Source of the DNA: Micromonospora lupini
GTDB lineage: Bacteria; Actinomycetota; Actinomycetes; Mycobacteriales; Micromonosporaceae
DNA length: 64,000 nt
Direction: 5' to 3'
Assembly (NCBI RefSeq): GCF_026342015.1
Contig: NZ_JAPENL010000001.1
Location: 1,240,001-1,304,000 of the forward strand
The position numbers and the translations under genes are program-made. Shown piece after piece: positions 60,191 through 64,000 of this stretch; position 1 is the first letter of the stretch; every line of letters starts with the position of its first letter. The notes below the pieces were generated by a model that worked only from the letters and a program-made list of their open reading frames with translations, searched no databases and was not told where the DNA came from.

Positions 60191-61597
60191 GTGCGTACCA
60201 CTCTGCGCCGGATGGCGATCGGGCTCTCGCTCGCCGCCCTCACGGCTGCCGCCGGGGCCTGTAGCTCCGCGACGGCGAACAACGCCGACGCCGGCGGCGG
60301 CACGGACGCCCCGGCCGCCAGCGCCCTGGACGGCAAGGGCGAGGTGTCGATCGACTTCTGGCACGCGATGACCGGCAAGAACGGCGAGGCGCTCACCCAG
60401 CTCGCCGACCAGTTCAACGCGAAGAACAAGGGCCGGGTCAAGGTCAACCTCCAGTTCAAGAACACGTACGACGACACGCTGTCGGCGTACAAGGCCGCGC
60501 TGAACAGCGGCCAGGCGCCGGACGTGGTGCAGGTGTACGACATCGGCACCCGCTTCATGATCGACTCCAAGTCGACAGTTCCGGTCCAGTCCTTCGTGGA
60601 CGCGGACAAGAGCACCACGTCGGACATCCAGCCGAACATCGCCGGCTACTACTCGGTCGACAACAAGCTCAACTCGATGCCGTTCAACACCTCGATGCCG
60701 CTGCTCTACCTCAACAAGACGGCGTTCACCAAGGCCGGCCTCGACCCGGCGAACCCGCCGAAGACGCTCGACGAGATCACCGCGGCGGCCCGCAAACTGA
60801 CAGTCAAGGACGCCAACGGCCGGGTCACCCAGTACGGGTTTGGTGCCGCGCTCTACGGCTGGTTCCTGGAGCAGTGGACCGCCGCCGGCAACCAGGAGTA
60901 CTGCGACCAGGGCAACGGCCGCGACGGCCGGGGCACCACGGTCAAGCTCGCCACCGACGACCACGTCAAGCTGCTCACCTGGTGGAAGAAGATGGTGGAC
61001 GAGGGTCTCGCGCCCAAACTGGACAGCAACACCACCACCGCGGACAACGCGTTCACCGCCGGCACGGTGGCGATAACACTGGAGTCGACCGGTTCACTCG
61101 GCGGCTTCCTGAAGAGCTCCGAGGGCAAGTTCGAGATCGCCACCGGCAACTACCCGAAGATCAACGCCACCGACGCGGGCGGCCCGATCATCGGCGGCGC
61201 GTCCCTGTGGGTGGTCGGCAAGGGCAAGGACGACGCGCACAAGCGTGCGTCCTGGGAGTTCGTCAAGTTCCTGTCCGACAAGGACTCGCAGGCCACCTGG
61301 CACACGTCGACCGGGTACTTCCCGATCAGCAAGGGCGCTCTGGAGACCGACGTCGACAAGCAGTGGGTGGCCCAGCGGCCGCAGTTCCAGACCGCGATCA
61401 CGCAGCTGCAGAACACCCCGTTGAGCAAGGCCACCCAGGGCTGCCTGCTCGGCGCGATGCCGCAGGCCCGGAAGGCCGCCGAGCAGGCCATGCAGGCCGC
61501 CGTGCTCAGCGGCACCGACCCGCGTGCCGCGCTGGAGCAGCAGCAGGAGGCCCTGGCCGGCCCGATCAAGGACTACAACCAGTCCGTAGCGGGCTGA
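60191..61597 (+). CDS. Extracellular sugar-binding lipoprotein (UgpB-like)
   Basis: A 468-residue cluster-1 solute-binding protein. Leader RMAIGLSLAALTAAAGAC ends in a lipobox cysteine. The start of the mature domain (EVSIDFWHAMTGKNGEALTQ) is typical of UgpB-like glycerophosphodiester or oligosaccharide binders. GTG 60191 follows AGGAGG. The substrate is not certain; the resemblance to UgpB is in fold-level motifs only. It is the last gene of the importer operon and is followed by a strong hairpin. Confidence 0.92.
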   Translation: MRTTLRRMAIGLSLAALTAAAGACSSATANNADAGGGTDAPAASALDGKGEVSIDFWHAMTGKNGEALTQLADQFNAKNKGRVKVNLQFKNTYDDTLSAYKAALNSGQAPDVVQVYDIGTRFMIDSKSTVPVQSFVDADKSTTSDIQPNIAGYYSVDNKLNSMPFNTSMPLLYLNKTAFTKAGLDPANPPKTLDEITAAARKLTVKDANGRVTQYGFGAALYGWFLEQWTAAGNQEYCDQGNGRDGRGTTVKLATDDHVKLLTWWKKMVDEGLAPKLDSNTTTADNAFTAGTVAITLESTGSLGGFLKSSEGKFEIATGNYPKINATDAGGPIIGGASLWVVGKGKDDAHKRASWEFVKFLSDKDSQATWHTSTGYFPISKGALETDVDKQWVAQRPQFQTAITQLQNTPLSKATQGCLLGAMPQARKAAEQAMQAAVLSGTDPRAALEQQQEALAGPIKDYNQSVAG

Positions 61598-61612
61598 GCC
61601 GAACCTCAGCCA

Positions 61613-61646
61613 CGCCGGCCGGTCGCCACCCCGCGACCGGCCGGCG
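61613..61646 (+). terminator. Terminator hairpin after the sugar-binding protein
   Basis: A perfect 14-bp stem (CGCCGGCCGGTCGC / GCGACCGGCCGGCG) with a 6-nt loop starts 15 bp after the stop. The rest of the 263-bp gap to the coiled-coil gene shows no gene; it must hold that gene's promoter. Confidence 0.7.
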
Positions 61647-61860
61647 CCGTCTGCACCCACCCCGTTCCTCGGCGGGGTAGCAAAGGTCGTGGATCACCAC
61701 CTTTCCGGCACCACGACTCCATGTTCGACCGGGGAGGTGAGAGGTGGTGGGGCGGGCCTTCGCAGGAGGCGGGCTCGGCGGTAGCGTTGCGCCACACTCA
61801 CGGCCCGCAGGGGCGGTTGACCGCCGGCCCTGACGCCCCCGATCGTACGGAGGATGGTGC

Positions 61861-63672
61861 ATGTCCATCGGCGCTGAGCCGCTCGCAGCACGCGACGACG
61901 CGGCCTCGCGGCCGAGCTTCGAGCTCGCCCTGCGCGGCTACGACAAACGCCAGGTGGACCGGCACCTGGAGCAGCTCGACGGCCAGATCACGATGCTCAG
62001 CGGCGAGCACGGGCGCTCCGCCGTGCGGGTTCGTGAGCTGACCGCCGAGGTGCAGCGGCTGCGCGCCGAGCTGGCCGAGCTGCACGAGCAGCCGGTGCAG
62101 GTGGACCGCGCCTCATTCCAGGACCTGGGCCCGATGGTCGGTGAGATCCTGACCCTCGCCGAGAAGCAGGCCGCCCTCATCACCGAGTCGGCGAGCGACA
62201 GGGCCAACGAGCTGCGCACCGAGGCGGAGCGCATCCTCGTCGACACCCGCGAGCGGGCCGCGCAGGCACGCCAGGACCTGTCGGAGGAGCTGGCCGCGCG
62301 GCGCGCCGAGCAGGAGCAGGCGTACGAGGAGCGGCGCGCGGTGGCCGAGGCGGAGCTGACCGCGATCCGGGAGCGCGCCGAGCAGTTGCGCGCCGACGGC
62401 GAGGCCGCGCACGAGCGCGCCCAGCACGAGGCGAAGCGCATCACCGAGCAGAGCGCACAGCAGCTCAACCAGACCCGGGTGGCCGCCGACGCCCTGATGA
62501 AGTCGGCCCGCACCCAGATCCAGCAGGAGGTCCAGGCGGCCCGGGCCAAGAACCAGCAGGAGATGGCCCAGTGGCAGGCCGGGGTGGAGCGCGAGGTCGC
62601 CGAGCGGCGCAGCGCCGCCGAGCAGGAGATCGCCGAATTGCAGGCGGCGGCCGAGGAGGAGCTGGCCGAGCAGCGCAGCTCCACCGAGCAGCAGATCGCC
62701 GCGCTGCTGGCCGAGGCGCAGCAGCACGTGACCGAGCTGCGTAACCGGGCCGACGAGCAGGCGGCCAGTCACCGGGAGCAGCTCACCGCGCTCCAGCGGG
62801 ACATCGAGGAACGCCGGCAGGAGTCGGCGCAACTGCACGCCGAGTTGGAGACCGCCCAGCAGCAGCTCGCCGAGGTCCGCCAGGAGGGCGAGACCCTGGA
62901 GAACGAGCTGTCCCGCGTCCAGCAGCGGCTGGGCGAGGTGCGCCGGGACCTGACCGCCGAGGCGACCCGGCTGGACGAGGCCCGACGGGCCGGGGACTCC
63001 GCCGAGCGGCACGCCAAGGAGGTGCGCGCCCGGGTGCAGCGGGAGGCGAAGCGGGTGGCCGACCTGGCCGCCGCCGCGGTGATGGCCGCGGCGGCCGGCG
63101 GTACGGAGACCGCCGAGTACCCGATGGTCGGTCCCCGGTCGAGCGCCGCCCGCGCCGGTGTCGACCTGCTCCCCGTCGACCGCAACACGGGCGACCGCGC
63201 CGACGCCGACCGCGCCGACGCCGACCGGGCTGAGGCCGCCCGCGCCGACGCCGTCCGGGCTGATGCCGTCCGGGCCGACGCCGACCGGGCCGACGCCGAC
63301 CGCGCCGACGCCGTCCGGGCTGATGCCGACCGCGCCGACGCCGACCCCGGCGATGCCGACGACACCCGGGCCGACCACGCCCGGGCTGAGGCCGAGCACG
63401 CCGAGGCCGAACACGCCGGCAGCCACTATGCCGATGCCGAGCGCGTCAGTGGTGAGCACGGCGGTGCTGACCCGGCCGTTGGCGACCAGGCCGACGGCGA
63501 GCGCCCGGGTGTGCCCCTGCGGTACCCGGTGGAGGCGGCCGATCGGACGGCCACGTCGCCGATCCCCAGCATCGACGCCGAGCGGATCTTTCCACGGCCC
63601 GACGCCCCGACGCCCGTACCGTTCCTGGCCTTCGGGCAGCCGGTGAGCGACAACGGCACCGCCCGGCACTGA
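61861..63672 (+). CDS. DivIVA/Scy-like coiled-coil protein with Asp/Ala/Arg pentad tail
   Basis: A 603-residue cytoskeletal-type protein. Residues 18-40 (FELALRGYDKRQVDRHLEQL) are a DivIVA-type membrane-curvature motif. Residues 40 to about 410 are almost unbroken heptad coiled coil rich in Gln, Glu and Arg, like Scy/FilP polarity proteins of Streptomyces. From about 445 to 500 an acidic/basic pentad (ADADR, ADAVR) is repeated ten or more times. The end is proline-rich (RPDAPTPVPFLAF). ATG 61861 follows CGGAGG. A role in hyphal tip growth or envelope organisation is likely. Confidence 0.9.
   Translation: MSIGAEPLAARDDAASRPSFELALRGYDKRQVDRHLEQLDGQITMLSGEHGRSAVRVRELTAEVQRLRAELAELHEQPVQVDRASFQDLGPMVGEILTLAEKQAALITESASDRANELRTEAERILVDTRERAAQARQDLSEELAARRAEQEQAYEERRAVAEAELTAIRERAEQLRADGEAAHERAQHEAKRITEQSAQQLNQTRVAADALMKSARTQIQQEVQAARAKNQQEMAQWQAGVEREVAERRSAAEQEIAELQAAAEEELAEQRSSTEQQIAALLAEAQQHVTELRNRADEQAASHREQLTALQRDIEERRQESAQLHAELETAQQQLAEVRQEGETLENELSRVQQRLGEVRRDLTAEATRLDEARRAGDSAERHAKEVRARVQREAKRVADLAAAAVMAAAAGGTETAEYPMVGPRSSAARAGVDLLPVDRNTGDRADADRADADRAEAARADAVRADAVRADADRADADRADAVRADADRADADPGDADDTRADHARAEAEHAEAEHAGSHYADAERVSGEHGGADPAVGDQADGERPGVPLRYPVEAADRTATSPIPSIDAERIFPRPDAPTPVPFLAFGQPVSDNGTARH
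63199..63345 (+). repeat. 15-bp coding repeats (GCCGACGCCGACCGC)
   Basis: About ten imperfect copies of a 15-bp unit encode the A-D-x-x-R pentads in the tail of the coiled-coil protein. The period is multiple of three, so copy changes keep the frame. Confidence 0.85.
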
Positions 63673-63687
63673 CCTCGCCGGTGGCCG

Positions 63688-63719
63688 CCCCGGGCCCGGC
63701 GCACGCGCGCCGGCCCGGG
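63688..63719 (+). terminator. Terminator-like hairpin after the coiled-coil gene
   Basis: CCCGGGCCCGGCGC pairs with GCGCCGGCCCGGG with one bulged base, 16 bp past the stop. Confidence 0.55.
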
Positions 63720-63822
63720 CCACGGTCTGGTCGGCACGACGGCGGCGGGCGGCGGGGCGGCCTCCACCGAATCTGCGCACCATCTTCGCGGTATGCCCAC
63801 GATCAGCTGTTTGGATGGGCTG

Positions 63823-64000
63823 ATGAGCCAGCCCACGCGCACGACCTCAATCGCCGCCGACCAGATCGCGTACCTGGACACGGCGGCGGCCACCGCAGTC
63901 GGTCGCGACTACAAGGGGCGTGCCGTCGACGCTCTCGACCTGCGGCCGGGGCATGCGGTGGTGGACATCGGCTGCGGCCCCGGGACCGACCTCGGGCGGC
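63823..64000 (+). CDS. Class I SAM-dependent methyltransferase (5' part, cut by the window end)
   Basis: Only the first 59 codons are present and the frame is open to the last base. The translation starts MSQPTRTTSIAADQIAYLD and reaches motif I as VVDIGCGPGTDLGR, so it is a methyltransferase. An in-frame ATG at 63793 would add ten residues; neither start has a strong Shine-Dalgarno. The substrate is unknown. Confidence 0.8.
   Translation, partial: MSQPTRTTSIAADQIAYLDTAAATAVGRDYKGRAVDALDLRPGHAVVDIGCGPGTDLGR

Overview
The window is chromosomal DNA of a very GC-rich filamentous actinobacterium, most like Micromonospora or a close Micromonosporaceae relative. Supporting signs are the extreme third-position GC, many GTG starts, twin-arginine lipoproteins, a desferrioxamine-type siderophore locus with an IdeR/DmdR iron box, a DivIVA/Scy-like coiled-coil protein, and CAZymes with ricin-type modules. 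No rRNA, tRNA, phage, IS or CRISPR feature was seen. Genes are packed tightly. Twelve junctions are 4-bp GTGA or ATGA stop/start overlaps, and no gene-free stretch exceeds about 265 bp.

Layout. 0-6 kb: a repeat island, an MFS exporter, a flavin reductase divergent from a MarR regulator with two matching operator palindromes, a Tat-exported GH127 arabinofuranosidase with a ricin module, and a DUF1772 protein. 6-19.2 kb: a siderophore island. desE-SIP-desA-desB-desC-desD run leftward and FecCD-FecCD-ATPase-acylase-GNAT run rightward from one iron box at 13539-13556. The rightward arm carries a penicillin-acylase-type Ntn hydrolase without a signal peptide and a second siderophore-type acyltransferase. 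19-32.8 kb: a large secreted subtilase, a KDG kinase / IclR / KDPG aldolase operon with its own palindrome, an S1 protease, LtrA, a nucleosidase, a Rieske lipoprotein, an Hsp70/beta-propeller gene broken by a -1 frameshift, and a secreted beta-helix protein.

32.9-41.8 kb: a two-component system followed by a two-armed locus of uncharacterised purpose. It holds a GT2 glycosyltransferase, a DUF2064 transferase, a methyltransferase, a polytopic membrane protein, a zinc-ribbon-containing sugar epimerase, a cytochrome-b561/molybdopterin oxidoreductase fusion and a small membrane protein. Closely related 11-bp-spaced direct repeats (sGTAAG...CsGyAA) lie upstream of the response regulator and in both divergent promoter regions of the locus, which suggests a single regulon. 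41.8-50.5 kb: a second uncharacterised locus. It combines GTP cyclohydrolase II, a RibD-like reductase, a PTPS homologue lacking its catalytic Cys and one zinc His, a zinc-type dehydrogenase, a GT4 glycosyltransferase, a methyltransferase, a flippase-like protein, a CDP-alcohol phosphatidyltransferase and an LtaS-like phosphatase-superfamily enzyme. This reads as pteridine/pyrimidine chemistry joined to envelope glycolipid or glycopolymer synthesis.

50.5-64 kb: a giant LPxTG adhesin of near-identical DUF11 repeats, a small orphan gene, an XRE-cupin regulator divergent from a thioredoxin-reductase/methyltransferase fusion, a sugar ABC importer without its own ATPase, a DivIVA/Scy-like coiled-coil protein with an Asp/Ala/Arg pentad tail, and the start of a methyltransferase cut by the window end.
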